Origin: Dysidea avara
Lineage: Eukaryota > Porifera > Demospongiae > Dictyoceratida > Dysideidae
Assembly (NCBI RefSeq): GCF_963678975.1
Contig: NC_089272.1
Location: 23,605,471 to 23,669,470 of the forward strand
DNA: 64,000 nucleotides
Direction of reading: 5' to 3'
Shown: positions 1 through 12,868 of the stretch, piece by piece
Layout of the letters: each line of letters starts with the position of its first letter
How positions within the stretch are numbered: position 1 is the first letter of the stretch
Position numbers and translations under genes: made by a program
The notes under the pieces: generated by a model
What the model was told of the DNA's origin: nothing
Seen by the model: the letters and a program-made list of their open reading frames with translations, nothing else
Database searches by the model: none

Positions 1-3000
1 TCAAACTATTTTATAAAGGTTACAATTTTAACAATGGTGGCACAAGCAACAGCTACCAATTCATTCCAATGTTAATGGTAGTGGCAATCCTAATTCCTAA
101 CAAGCAGGTGGCTATACAATTTCAAACTATTTTATAATAGTTACAATTTTAACAATGGTGGCACAAGCAACAGCTACCAATTCATTCCAATGCTAATGGT
201 AGTGGCAATCCTAATTCCTAACAAGCAGGTGGCTGTACAATTTCATAAAGGTTACAATTTTAACAATGGTGGCACAAGCAACAGCTACCAATTCATTCCA
301 ATGTTAATGGTAGTGGCAATCCTAATTCCTAACAACCAGGTGGCTGTACAATTTCAAACTATTTTATAAAGGTTACAATTTTAACAATGGTGGCACAAGC
401 AACAGCTACCAATTCATTCCAATGTTAATGGTAGTGGCAATCCTAATTCCTAACAAGCAGGTGGCTATACAATTTCAAACTATTTTATAATAGTTACAAT
501 TTTAACAATGGTGGCACAAGCAACAGCTACCAATTCATTCCAATGCTAATGGTAGTGGCAATCCTAATTCCTAACAAGCAGGTGGCTGTACAATTTCAAA
601 CTATTTTATAAAGGTTACAATTTTAACAATGGTGGCACAAGCAACAGCTACCAATTCATTCCAATGTTAATGGTAGTGGCAATCCTAATTCCTAACAAGC
701 AGGTGGCTGTACAATTTCAAACTATTTTATAAAGGCTTACAATTTTAACAGCGGTGGCACAAACAAGAGCTACCAATTTATTCCAATGTTAATGGTAGTG
801 GCAATCCTAATTCCTAACAAGCAGGTGGCTGTACAATTTCAAACTATTTTATAAAGGTTACAATTTTAACAATGGTGGCACAAGCAACAGCTACCAATTC
901 ATTCCAATGCTAATGGTAGTGGCAATCCTAATTCCTAACAAGCAGGTGGCTATACAATTTCAAACTATTTTATAAAGGCTTACAGTTTTAACAATGGTGG
1001 CACAAGCAAGAGCTACCAATTCATTCCAATGCTAATGGTAGTGGCAATCCTAATTCCTAACAAGCAGGTGGCTATACAATTTCAAACCGTTTTATAAAGG
1101 CCTACAATTTTAGCAGTGGTGGCACAAGCAACAGCTACCGATTCATTCCAATGTTAATAGTAGGGGCAATCCTAATTCCTAACAAGCAGGTGGCTATACA
1201 ATTTTATAAAGGCTTGCAATTTTAACAATAGTGGCACAAGCAAGAACTACTGATTCATTCCAATGTTAATGGTAGTGACAATCCTAATTCCTAACAGGCA
1301 GGTGGCTGCACAATTTCGAACTGTTTTATTAAGGCTTACAATTTTAACAATGGTGGCACAAGCAAGAGCTACCGATTCATTCTAATGTTAATGGTAGTGG
1401 CAATCCTAATTCCTAACAAGCAGGTGGCTATACAATTTTATAAAGGCTTGCAATTTTAACAATGGTGGCACAAGCAAGAACCACCGATTCATTCCAATGT
1501 TAATAGTAGAGGCAATCCTAATTCCTAACAAGCAGGTGGCTATACAATTTTATAAAGGCTTGCAATTTTAACAATGGTGGCACAAGCAAGAACTACCGAT
1601 TCATTCCAATGTTAATAGTAGAGGCAATCCTAATTCCTAACAAGCAGGTGGCTATACAATTTTATAAAGGCTTACAATTTTAACAATGGTGGCACAAGCA
1701 ACAGCTACCGATTCATTCCAATGTTAATAGTAGAGGCAATCCTAATTCCTAACAAGCAGGTGGCTATACAATTATAAAGGCTTGCAATTTTAACAATGGT
1801 GGCACAAGCAAGAACTACCGATTCATTCCAATGTTAATGGTAGTGACAATCCTAATTCCTAACAGGCAGGTGGCTGCACAATTTCGAGCTGTTTTATTAA
1901 GGCTTACAATTTTAACAATGGTGGCACAAGCAAGAGCTACAGATTCATTCCAATGTTAATGGTAGTGGCAATCCTAATTCCTAACAAGCAGGTGGCTATA
2001 CAATTTTATAAAGGCTTGCAATTTTAACAATGGTGGCACAAGCAAGAACCACCGATTCATTCCAATGTTAATGGTAGCGGCAATCCTAATTCCTAACAAG
2101 CAGGTGGCTGTACAATTTTATAAAGGCTTACAATTTTAACAATGGTGGCACAAGCAAGAACTACCGATTCATTCCAATGTTAATGGTAGTGACAATCCTA
2201 ATTCCTAACAGGCAGGTGGCTGCACAATTTCGAACTGTTTTATTAAGGCTTACAATTTTAACAATGGTGGCACAAGCAAGAGCTACCGATTCATTCCAAT
2301 GTTAATGGTAGTGGCAATCCTAATTCCTAACAAGCAGGTGGCTGTACAATTTTATAAAGGCTTACAATTTTAATAATGGTGGCACAAGCAACAGCTACCG
2401 ATTCATTCCAATGTTAATAGTAGAGGCAATCCTAATTCCTAACAAGCAGGTGGCTATACAATTTTATAAAGGCTTGCAATTTTAACAATGGTGGCACAAG
2501 CAAGAACCACCGATTCATTCCAATGTTAATGGTAGCGACAATCCTAATTCCTAACAAGCAGGTGGCTATACAATTTTATAAAGGCTTGCAATTTTAACAA
2601 TGGTGGCACAAGCAAGAACCACCGATTCATTCCAATGTTAATGGTAGCGGCAATCCTAATTCCTAACAAGCAGGTGGCTATATAATTTTATAAAGGTACA
2701 ATTTTAACAGTGGTGGCACAAGCAAGACTACCAATTCATTCCAACATTAATGGTAGAGACAATCCTAATTCCTAACAAGCAGGTGGCTATATAATTTTAT
2801 AAAGGCTTACAGTTTTAACATTGGTGGCACAAGCAAGAGCTGCCGATTCGTTCCATTGTTAATGGTAGTGGCAATCTTAATTCCTAACAAGCAGGTGGCT
2901 ATACAATTTCAAACTATTTTATAAAGGCCTACAATTTTAGCAGTGGTGGCACAAGCAAGAGCTGCCGATTCATTCCAATGTTAATGGTAGTGACAATCCT

Positions 3001-3750
3001 AATTCCTAACAAGCAGGTGGCTATACAATTTCAAACTATTTTATAAAGGTTACAATTTTAACAATGGTGGCACAAGCAACAGCTACCAATTCATTCCAAT
3101 GTTAATGGTAGTGGCAATCCTAATTCCTAACAAGCAGGTGGCCATGCAATTTCAAACTATTTTATAAAGGTTACAATTTTAACAATGGTGGCACAAGCAA
3201 CAGCTACCAATTCATTCCAATGTTAATGGTAGTGGCAATCCTAATTCCTAACAAGCAGGTGGCTGTACAATTTCAAACTATTTTATAAAGGTTACAATTT
3301 TAACAATGGTGGCACAAGCAACAGCTACCAATTCATTCCAATGCTAATGGTAGTGGCAATCCTAATTCCTAACAAGCAGGTGGCTATACAATTTCAAACC
3401 GTTTTATAAAGGCCTACAATTTTAGCAGTGGTGGCACAACCAAGAGCTGCCGATTCATTCCAACGTTAATGGTAGCGACAATCCTAATTCCTAACATGCA
3501 GGTGGCTATACAATTTCAAACCGTTTTATAAAGGCTTACAATTTTAGCAGTGGTGGCACAAGCAACAGCTACCGATTCATTCCAATGTTAATAGTAGGGG
3601 CAATCCTAATTCCTAACAAGCAGGTGGCTGTACAATTTTATAAAGGCCTACAATTTTAACAGTTGTGGCACAAGCAAGAACTGCCAATTCATTCCAATGT
3701 TAATGGTAGTGACAATCCTAATTCCTAACAAGCAGGTGGCTATACAATTT

Positions 3751-5160
3751 CAAACCGTTTTATAAAGGCTTACAATTTTAACAATGGTGGCACAAGCAAC
3801 AGCTACCGATTCATTCCAATGTTAATAGTAGGGGCAATCCTAATTCCTAACAAGCAGGTGGCTATACAATTTTATAAAGGCTTGCAATTTTAACAATAGT
3901 GGCACAAGCAAGAACTACTGATTCATTCCAATGTTAATGGTAGTGACAATCCTAATTCCTAACAGGCAGGTGGCTGCACAATTTCGAACTGTTTTATTAA
4001 GGCTTACAATTTTAGCAATGGTGGCACAAGCAAGAGCTACCGATTCATTCTTATGTTAATGGTAGTGGAAATCCTAATTCCTAACAAGAAGGTGGCTATA
4101 CAATTTTATAAAGGCTTGCAATTTTAACAATGGTGGCACAAGCAAGAACCACCGATTCATTCCAATGTTAATGGTAGCGGCAATCCTAATTCCTAACAAG
4201 CAGGTGGCTGTACAATTTTATAAAGGCTTAGAATTTTAACAATGGTGGCACAAGCAAGAACTACCGGTTCATTCCAATGTTAATGGTAGTGACAATCCTA
4301 ATTCCTAACAAGCAGGTGGCTATACAATTTCAAACCGTTTTATAAAGGCTTACAATTTTAACAATGGTGGCACAAGCAACAGCTACCGATTCATTCCAAT
4401 GTTAATAGTAGGGGCAATCCTAATTCCTAACAAGCAGGTGGCTATACAATTTTATAAAGGCTTGCAATTTTAACAATAGTGGCACAAGCAAGAACTACTG
4501 ATTCATTCCAATGTTAATGGTAGTGACAATCCTAATTCCTAACAGGCAGGTGGCTGCACAATTTCGAACTGTTTTATTAAGGCTTACAATTTTAGCAATG
4601 GTGGCACAAGCAAGAGCTACCGATTCATTCTTATGTTAATGGTAGTGGAAATCCTAATTCCTAACAAGAAGGTGGCTATACAATTTTATAAAGGCTTGCA
4701 ATTTTAACAATGGTGGCACAAGCAAAAACCACCGATTCATTCCAATGTTAATGGTAGCGGCAATCCTAATTCCTAACAAGCAGGTGGCTGTACAATTTTA
4801 TAAAGGCTTAGAATTTTAACAATGGTGGCACAAGCAAGAACTACCGGTTCATTCCAATGTTAATGGTAGTGACAATCCTAATTCCTAACAAGCAGGTGGC
4901 TATACAATTTCAAACCGTTTTATAAAGGCTTACAATTTTAACAATGGTGGCACAAGCAACAGCTACCGATTCATTCCAATGTTAATAGTAGGGGCAATCC
5001 TAATTCCTAACAAGCAGGTGGCTATACAATTTTATAAAGGCTTGCAATTTTAACAATAGTGGCACAAGCAAGAACTACTGATTCATTCCAATGTTAATGG
5101 TAGTGACAATCCTAATTCCTAACAGGCAGGTGGCTGCACAATTTCGAACTGTTTTATTAA
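3751..5160. repeat. 580-bp higher-order repeat inside the minisatellite
   Basis: The same five-unit block (112, 122, 112, 112, 122 bp) starts at 3751, 4331 and 4911. The first two copies are complete; I saw one base difference between them (near 4147 versus 4727). The third departs from the pattern near 5160. This indicates recent amplification of a multi-unit block, as in satellite higher-order repeats. Confidence 0.9.
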
Positions 5161-6850
5161 GGCTTACAATTTTAACAATGGTGGCACAAGCAACAGCTAC
5201 CGATTCATTCCAATGTTAATAGTAGAGGCAATCCTAATTCCTAACAAGCAGGTGGCTATACAATTTTATAAAGGCTTGCAATTTTAACAATGGTGGCACA
5301 AGCAAGAACTACCGATTCATTCCAATGTTAATGGTAGTGACAATCCTAATTCCTAACAGGCAGGTGGCTGCACAATTTCGAACTGTTTTATTAAGGCTTA
5401 CAATTTTAACAATGGTGGCACAAGCAAGAGCTACCGATTCATTCCAATGTTAATGGTAGTGGCAATCCTAATTCCTAACAAGCAGGTGGCTATACAATTT
5501 TATAAAGGCTTGCAATTTTAACAATGGTGGCACAAGCAAGAACCACCGATTCATTCCAATGTTAATGGTAGTGACAATCCTAATTCCTAACAAGCAGGTG
5601 GCTGTACAATTTTATAAAGGCTTACAATTTTAACAATGGTGGCACAAGCAAGAACTACCGATTCATTCCAATGTTAATGGTAGTGACAATCCTAATTCCT
5701 AACAAGCAGGTGGCTGTACAATTTTATAAAGGCTTACAATTTTAACAATGGTGGCACAAGCAAGAACTACCGGTTCATTCCAATGTTAATGGTAGTGACA
5801 ATCCTAATTCCTAACAGGCAGGTGGGTGCACAATTTCGAACTCTTTTATTAAGGCTTACAATTTTAACAATGGTGTCACAAGCAAGAGCTACCGATTCAT
5901 TCTAATGTTAATGGTAGTGGCAATCCTAATTCCTAACAAGCAGGTGGCTATACAATTTTATAAAGGCTTGCAATTTTAACAATGGTGGCACAAGCAAGAA
6001 CCACCGATTCATTCCAATGTTAATGGTAGCGGCAATCCTAATTCCTAACAAGCAGGTGGCTGTACAATTTTATAAAGGCTTAGAATTTTAACAATGGTGG
6101 CACAAGCAACAGCTACCGATTCATTCCAATGTTAATAGTAGAGGCAATCCTAATTCCTAACAAGCAGGTGGCTATACAATTTTATAAAGGCTTGCAATTT
6201 TAACAATGGTGGCACAAGCAAGAACTACCGATTCATTCCAATGTTAATGGTAGTGACAATCCTAATTCCTAACAGGCAGGTGGCTGCACAATTTCGAACT
6301 GTTTTATTAAGGCTTACAATTTTAACAATGGTGGCACAAGCAAGAGCTACCGATTCATTCCAATGTTAATGGTAGTGGCAATCCTAATTCCTAACAAGCA
6401 GGTGGCTGTACAATTTTATAAAGGCTTACAATTTTAATAATGGTGGCACAAGCAACAGCTACCGATTCATTCCAATGTTAATGGTAGTGACAATCCTAAT
6501 TCCTAACAAGCAGGTGGCTGTACAATTTTATAAAGGCTTACAATTTAACAATGGTGGCACAAGCAAGAGCTACCGATTCATTCCAATGTTAATGGTAGAG
6601 GCAATCCTAATTCCTAACAAGCAGGTGGCTATACAATTTTATAAAGGCTTGCAATTTTAACAATGGTGGCACAAGCAAGAGCTACCGATTCATTCCAATG
6701 TTAATGGTAGAGGCAATCCTAATTCCTAACAAGCAGGTGGCTATACAATTTTATAAAGGCTTGCAATTTTAACAATGGTGGCACAAGCAAGAACCACCGA
6801 TTCATTCCAATGTTAATGGTAGTGGCAATCCTAATTCCTAACAAGCAGGT

Positions 6851-7206
6851 GGCTATATAATTTTATAAAGGGTACAATTTTAACAGTGGTGGCACAAGCA
6901 AGACTACCAATTCATTCCAACATTAATGGTAGAGACAATCCTAATTCCTAACAAGCAGGTGGCTATATAATTTTATAAAGGCTTACAGTTTTAACATTGG
7001 TGGCACAAGCAAGAGCTGCCGATTCGTTCCATTGTTAATGGTAGTGGCAATCTTAATTCCTAACAAGCAGGTGGCTATACAATTTCAAACTATTTTATAA
7101 AGGCCTACAATTTTAGCAGTGGTGGCACAAGCAAGAGCTGCCGATTCATTCCAATGTTAATGGTAGTGACAATCCTAATTCCTAACAAGCAGGTGGCTAT
7201 ACAATT
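6851..7206. repeat. Second copy of a 355-bp block of variant units
   Basis: This run of unusual units, including a 'CATTAATGGTAGAGAC' variant and a 'GATTCGTTCCATTG' variant, repeats 2676-3030 in the same order about 4.18 kb away. The shared order of rare variants means a block was copied within the array. Confidence 0.85.
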
Positions 7207-7684
7207 AAGGCTTACAATTTTAGCAGTGGTGGCACAAGTAACAGCTACCGATTCACTCCAATGTTAATGGTAGTGGCAATCCTATTTCCTAACAAGCAGG
7301 TGGCTATGCAATTTCAAACTATTTTATAAAGGTTTACAATTTTAACAATGGTGGCACAAGCAACAACTACCGATTCATTCCAATGTTAATGGTAGCGACA
7401 ATCCTAATTCCTAACAGGCAGGTGGTTGCACAATTTTAAACTGTTTTATTAAGGCTTACAATTTTAACAATGGTGGCACAAGCAAGAGCTACCGATTCAT
7501 TCCAATGTTAATGGTAGTGGCAATCCTAATTCCTAACAAGCAGGTGGCTATATAATTTTATAAAGGATTACAATTTTAGCAGTGGTGGCACAAGCAAGAG
7601 TTACCTATTCATTGCAGTGTTCATGGTAGTGACAATCCTAATTCCTAACAAGCAGGTGGCTATACAATTTCAAACTGTTTTATA

Positions 7685-8159
7685 AAGTGCATGTAGTTGT
7701 ATTAGTGTTCCTAACCACACTATACTGTACTATAGGCAACTAGTTACCTTTTGTGATTCGTATATGAGAAGCATAGCAGATAGTGAACTGGATGTCGTAA
7801 AAGAAAGTTTTAAACAGTATTTCCAGATTATTTCACAAGGAAATGTATATACAGTATACAGCTAGCAACATTACTGTTTGTTTATGTTACTTACCCAGCA
7901 AATTATGGCAGACTATCATACAAAGTCTTCAGAGTGAACTAGTGAAAATGATCATCTAAATGTAACTGCTCTAGCAAGACACAATGTTGCTTCAGTAAAT
8001 GAATGGAAAATGGTAACCAAGGAGGTTAATAAATAAAGTATTACTTGAATCATGTCTGATGTGATCTGTGAATGAGGAGGGTATTCTTGACACTTTGTCA
8101 ACAAGGTATTTAGATATTACATACGTACATAGTTACTTTACATATTTGTATACTTTTAG
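7685..8159. other. Unassigned DNA between array and first clear exon
   Basis: No repeat unit or convincing gene is visible. A short open stretch on the plus strand (about 7965-8035) has Trp/Lys-rich content and could be a further upstream exon of the BEACH gene, but it has no clear splice sites and ends at a stop codon, so I do not call it. Confidence 0.4.
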
Positions 8160-8281
8160 TACAAGTGATGCCTCATCAGGATTTTGGAAATTATGTTTAA
8201 CTGAAGATAGTAGCAGATGAAGACTTAAATCAGTTGAAAACTCCCATGGTACTGCCTATTTGCAAGCCTCTAGAAATAAAG
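8160..8281 (+). pseudogene. BEACH gene exon 1: pre-PH segment, in-frame TGA
   Basis: The acceptor AG is at 8158-8159 and the donor GT at 8282. The frame reads through 'SGFWKLCLTEDSS', matching the conserved 'FWKLD..ED' segment before the PH-BEACH domain of neurobeachins. A TGA at 8218-8220 stands where the family has Arg, one C-to-T change from CGA. The exon ends in phase 1, which fits exon 2. Confidence 0.7.
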
Positions 8282-8457
8282 GTATTAACACTGCTGTGCT
8301 TGGTTAGTTCTTCAGCATATGAGGTACTAAGCTGGTTGGTTAAATGTGAAATCAGCATACACTATTAGGAATGTAGCTGCTGGGCTCATCTATATTTAAA
8401 ATTTATGTTGATAGCAATGTAGCAATGTTGGCTGAAATGTTGTGTGTATTTTTGTAG

Positions 8458-8580
8458 TTGTTGCCGACACTTCAGATTCAGGCACAGTTCAAGTACAGCC
8501 AACCAGCTTTCAGTGGAACACATAGAATGAAGATATACAATAAGCGTTAATAGATGATGAGGATACCACTGAAAGCATTG
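8458..8580 (+). pseudogene. BEACH gene exon 2: acidic linker, TAG and TAA
   Basis: The acceptor is AG at 8456-8457 and the donor GT at 8581. The reading frame ends in an acidic run 'ALIDDEDTTESI' like the linker before the neurobeachin PH domain. TAG at 8523-8525 and TAA at 8541-8543 interrupt it; both are one C-to-T change from a Gln codon. Entry phase matches exon 1. Confidence 0.6.
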
Positions 8581-8645
8581 GTACGCAATTTGTGTATCAC
8601 ATTGTACTACATGTATGTGTTACCTTACATTTATATTAACTGTAG

Positions 8646-8769
8646 GTAGTTCATCTTAACTATGAGCTGCTCCATACTTCTAATGGCACATGCTATTCCC
8701 GGTACACTGACATTTGGCAAATCATCTTTTAGCTTCAACCCTAAAGACACAACCGAAGTTTCTAATTAT
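8646..8769 (+). pseudogene. BEACH gene exon 3: start of PH domain, one base missing
   Basis: The main frame contains 'AHAIPGTLTFGKSSFSF', aligning with 'APVVVAKGTLSITTTEIYF' of neurobeachin. Entry from exon 2 in phase 1 reads 'GSS' and then hits a stop; one added base near 8656 restores the frame and gives the phase-0 exit that exon 4 needs. Confidence 0.65.
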
Positions 8770-8879
8770 GTAAGATGTGCAATAGAATATGTATAACTCT
8801 AATATAATGTTATAGGCACCTTTGATTCCTAGCTAACTATGTAGTGTTTACATAATTTATAATTACTTGTCTCCATTAG

Positions 8880-8988
8880 CTGGATACGTCATGTGTTGAG
8901 AAGTGGTGGTATGCTGATGTGACTGCAGTGTTCTTACGGTTGTATCTTCACCAAAGAAGAGCTGCTGAAGTGTTCTTCTGTAATCAAA
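8880..8988 (+). CDS. BEACH gene exon 4: PH domain core
   Basis: Intact exon between AG (8878-8879) and GT (8989). It encodes 'EKWWYADVTAVFLRLYLHQR', matching the 'KW.FSEIRAVFSRRYLLQ' helix/strand segment of PH-BEACH domains. Phase 0 in, phase 1 out. Confidence 0.8.
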
Positions 8989-9708
8989 GTACAAGAAGAT
9001 ATTTGTTGTAGTTTAATGCCTGCTATTGTCCATATATTTAGTACACTATATGCTGCGAAGCATGAAATTAAACTTACATTACTAAGAAACTTTAATGAAT
9101 AAATATCTGATCGACACATGCTGTACACATACATAATTCCTTCCTGGAAAGTATCTCCACATTTCATTATGTGATCCCCATTTCCATTGCCTCCAAATAT
9201 AACTCCATGTTAATTTGAACTGGTTGTGTCTTCATACATGTACGTATATGTGGGATGTGTATCAGGTTGGTTGGCCGCCATGATACAAGAACTTAAGGTT
9301 GCAAAATTAGTGTAGCAGAATCCTATAGTTAGCTTTACAGAGCTATTTCTTATCATACTTTATAAGTTGAATCAAACTGTTAGCTTTGCACTATTTAACT
9401 AGCTTTATTCAGTGACTAATGACAGTGGTTGTGGATGGAGTCCATGGTGTCTTTGGAACTGGCCAGTTGGTCACATATGTTATACAGTACGGGGATCATG
9501 GAGGTTTGGATTGTCTTGCCCAAAAATATAAAAAACCTACCTCATTTTCCCTTCATAATGTGGCAGAATTGGCAATGTAGAACAGCCTCCAAACCCTCCA
9601 ACAAGTTTCTATATATATTTTTATTTAACCAATTCTCTCCTTAGGTTAACTTTGTCTTTTCTTTGTAATTTATTTTGGTGATTTTTACATCTGTGTGTTA
9701 TTATATAG

Positions 9709-9795
9709 TGGCTACTTTCTTTGACAACTTCCAAGCCCTGAAGCAGTTTGTAAAGCATTTGGAGTTGGAAAGTTGTATGGAGTACCTATTACAAG
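9709..9795 (+). pseudogene. BEACH gene exon 5: PH C-terminus, one base missing
   Basis: The first frame gives 'FFDNFQALKQFVK' and the next frame 'AFGVGKLYGVPITR', both collinear with neurobeachin 'FNFPDQATVKKVV..GVGTSYGLPQ'. The shift lies near 9751, where AAGCATTT looks like AAGGCATTT short of one G. Adding one base gives the phase-2 exit required by exon 6. Confidence 0.75.
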
Positions 9796-9945
9796 GTACA
9801 AAACAATGAATTTGTGAATATAATCAGCATTGCTGTAGTGTGTTTACATATGAATTTCCCTAGCAATTGTAGTAACTTTGTGGTGGTATACAGTGTGTGT
9901 ATTGTATTATGCATCTTTTTTTCATGTCAATTTCCATTGCCATAG

Positions 9946-10061
9946 GTCAATTTCCTTAGCTTCTTCATTGCAGCTACTTAAGAAATCTAATATGTCATCA
10001 AGATGGCAAAAAAGAGGAATGACGAATTTTGATTATTTGATGTTTTTAAATACTATATCAG
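9946..10061 (+). CDS. BEACH gene exon 6: BEACH domain start
   Basis: The acceptor is AG at 9944-9945; a later AG near 9988 was rejected because it breaks the phase. The frame gives 'SISLASSLQLLKKSNMSSRW' followed by the hallmark 'NFDYLMFLNTISG'. Donor GT at 10062. Intact. Confidence 0.9.
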
Positions 10062-10264
10062 GTATTTTGTAGCTTGTGTATACATTTTACATACAGTTTG
10101 CAAATTGTACATATCTCATAAATCTAATCAAGTACTGTATGTATAGTTTGTATTGATTTGTGTTTATATTTTTACTTGAGTCCATAGTTGAAAGTTTGGT
10201 TTGTAATTTACGTAACTGTTTACAGTAAATATTGCCAGTTTGTATTTCTATTTTCTGTCACTGA

Positions 10265-10396
<132 letters not shown>

Positions 10397-10537
10397 TGAA
10401 TGGAAATTTGTATCTTATAAAGCTAGATATTGTTAAGAAAAAAAGTAATTGTTTAAATTTAAAGTTAAGTTGCATTACAGTATCTCGTCATCTTTAAAAT
10501 GCAACTGAATGTATGTGCTGCATATCTTGTTTCACAG

Positions 10538-10675
10538 CCTATTGGCTTGTTGAATCCAGACCAACTAGAACAGTTCAAAACACGCTATGATTTTATGGAT
10601 GATGACATGCCAAAATTTCTGTTTGGAACTCATTACTCAACAATGGCATATACCCTACACTGGTTAATCAGAGTG
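10538..10675 (+). CDS. BEACH gene exon 8: BEACH core
   Basis: Intact 46-codon exon. It starts 'PIGLLNPDQLEQFKTRY' and ends 'GTHYSTMAYTLHWLIRV', where the family has 'THYSTATSTLSWLVRI'. Confidence 0.95.
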
Positions 10676-10728
10676 GTACGTTTGTACTATATGTAATTCA
10701 TTCTTACTGATTTTGATATTGTACATAG

Positions 10729-10838
10729 GAACCTTACTCATCCCTCCACATTGAGTTCAATGGAGGCTATTTTGATGATCCTATCAGAGTATTCTCTTCT
10801 ATGGAAGAAACTTGGAAGAAAGTACATCTGATTTTAGA
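10729..10838 (+). pseudogene. BEACH gene exon 9: BEACH core, frame conflict at 3' end
   Basis: It encodes 'EPYSSLHIEFNGGYFDDPIR' then 'VFSSMEETWKK'. The following conserved 'STSDFR' (family 'DTSDVK') is in another frame, and the good donor at 10839 (GTACGTG) leaves the wrong phase; one more base near 10820 would fix both. A weaker donor at 10822 (GTACAT) keeps the frame but drops the conserved segment. Confidence 0.8.
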
Positions 10839-10943
10839 GTACGTGTCCATTGTTTTATCAACTCTGTATTACTAGGGTCAAAATTAAATAACAATAATCA
10901 ATAGATTTACTGCTAGTTGAAAATACTAATGTCTATTTTGTAG

Positions 10944-10997
10944 GAGCTGATACCAGAGTTGTTTTTCTTACCACAGATGTTTGTAAATGATAACAAG
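10944..10997 (+). CDS. BEACH gene exon 10
   Basis: Intact 18-codon exon reading 'ELIPELFFLPQMFVNDNK', a BEACH signature (family 'ELIPEFYYLPEMFVN'). Followed by a GTGAGT donor. Confidence 0.93.
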
Positions 10998-11833
10998 GTG
11001 AGTGTTGTGTACAACACGAGCATGAGGGCTTTGTCTGAAATGTATGCCCGACTGCCTGAGGACTGCAGGCTCGAGGGCGGAGGGCAAATATTTCAGACAA
11101 AACCCGAATGCCCCATGTTAATATGTAACATTTCCCATCAGTATCAGGCTAATGGCCTGCACAGGGTGATCAATCACCCAAGCCAATATGAGTACAGCCA
11201 CTGAATATATTATATATGCATACCTAAAAATTTCGATTATGGGTCAGCAGCTACTGTAGTACATTCTCGGTATGATGATCCGACAGATCCTAGAGGTATC
11301 ATGATGAATTTCAGTTGTGCAAGTTTAGTGTTTTAATCAGTGCTATTGAATCATTTATGGAATAATTGATATATTGTAAGCTTGCTTATAGAGTGGTTAC
11401 TTCATGCAGAGTAGTAACATTGTGATGGGTGTGTGGTCTGTATTCAGAAACATGTGGAAAAGATTGGTGCAAAAGCTATATCACTAGTTCTCACCTTAGC
11501 CCAACATTTTTCAACTCATACGTAGGATAGCGAGAATAACAAAACGCTCTCCATCTGAGTGGTTTTTATGGCAAAACCCATATGACATGAGCATAATCGA
11601 TCCCCACAATTGATTTCAACCTTATCTCACTTCCCAGATGTAGTCTGGGCAGCTCTTTGATCTGAGATGTGAAAGTGTTACATGTGTGTTTATCCATTTT
11701 TACATGTGAACTTTCTAGTAGTCTGTATTTTGGATACACAGACGGATGGTTATGTGCATTTCCCCTCCGTAATCTTCATAATATTTTAATTGCTGCTCAC
11801 TGAACATTACCAGCTGTGTTTGTGTATTTTTAG
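10998..11833. other. Intron of the BEACH gene
   Basis: No coding or clear mobile element seen. Around 11010-11075 a GC-richer stretch ('GCCTGAGGACTGCAGGCTCG') resembles the hairpin found again near 43.1 and 44.75 kb and may be a fragment of that repeat. Confidence 0.4.

Positions 11834-12868
<1,035 letters not shown>

Larger units (their letters stand above)
1..7684. repeat. Minisatellite array of 112/122-bp units
   Basis: About 65 head-to-tail copies of one unit fill the window from its first base, so the left end is cut off. Each unit contains 'AACAAGCAGGTGGCTATACA', a 'TTTATAAAGG' box, 'CAATGGTGGCACAAGCAA' and 'GATTCATTCCAATG'. Two length classes alternate: a 112-bp form and a 122-bp form with ten extra bases (CAAACTATTT or CGAACTGTTT type) before the TATAAAGG box. 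Neither length is a multiple of three and most units carry stop codons, so the array is not a repeat protein. Copies differ by a few substitutions. The last unit ends close to the first BEACH-gene exons, so the array lies upstream of that gene or in one of its 5' introns. Confidence 0.97.

Noticed and set aside
6475-6660. Open frame of 61 codons with an internal repeat in the minisatellite
   Set aside because: It exists only because one unit lost a T and became a multiple of three long; neighbouring units break the frame.
1-7684. CRISPR-like direct repeats
   Set aside because: Units are contiguous and alike throughout; there are no unique spacers and no cas genes, and the context is a eukaryotic genome.
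8218-8543. Reassigned stop codons (Gln/Arg read-through) as an explanation for TGA, TAG and TAA in the BEACH exons
   Set aside because: The BEL frame and other exons use a normal code and end at normal stops, and one-base losses occur in the same region; decay or error is simpler.
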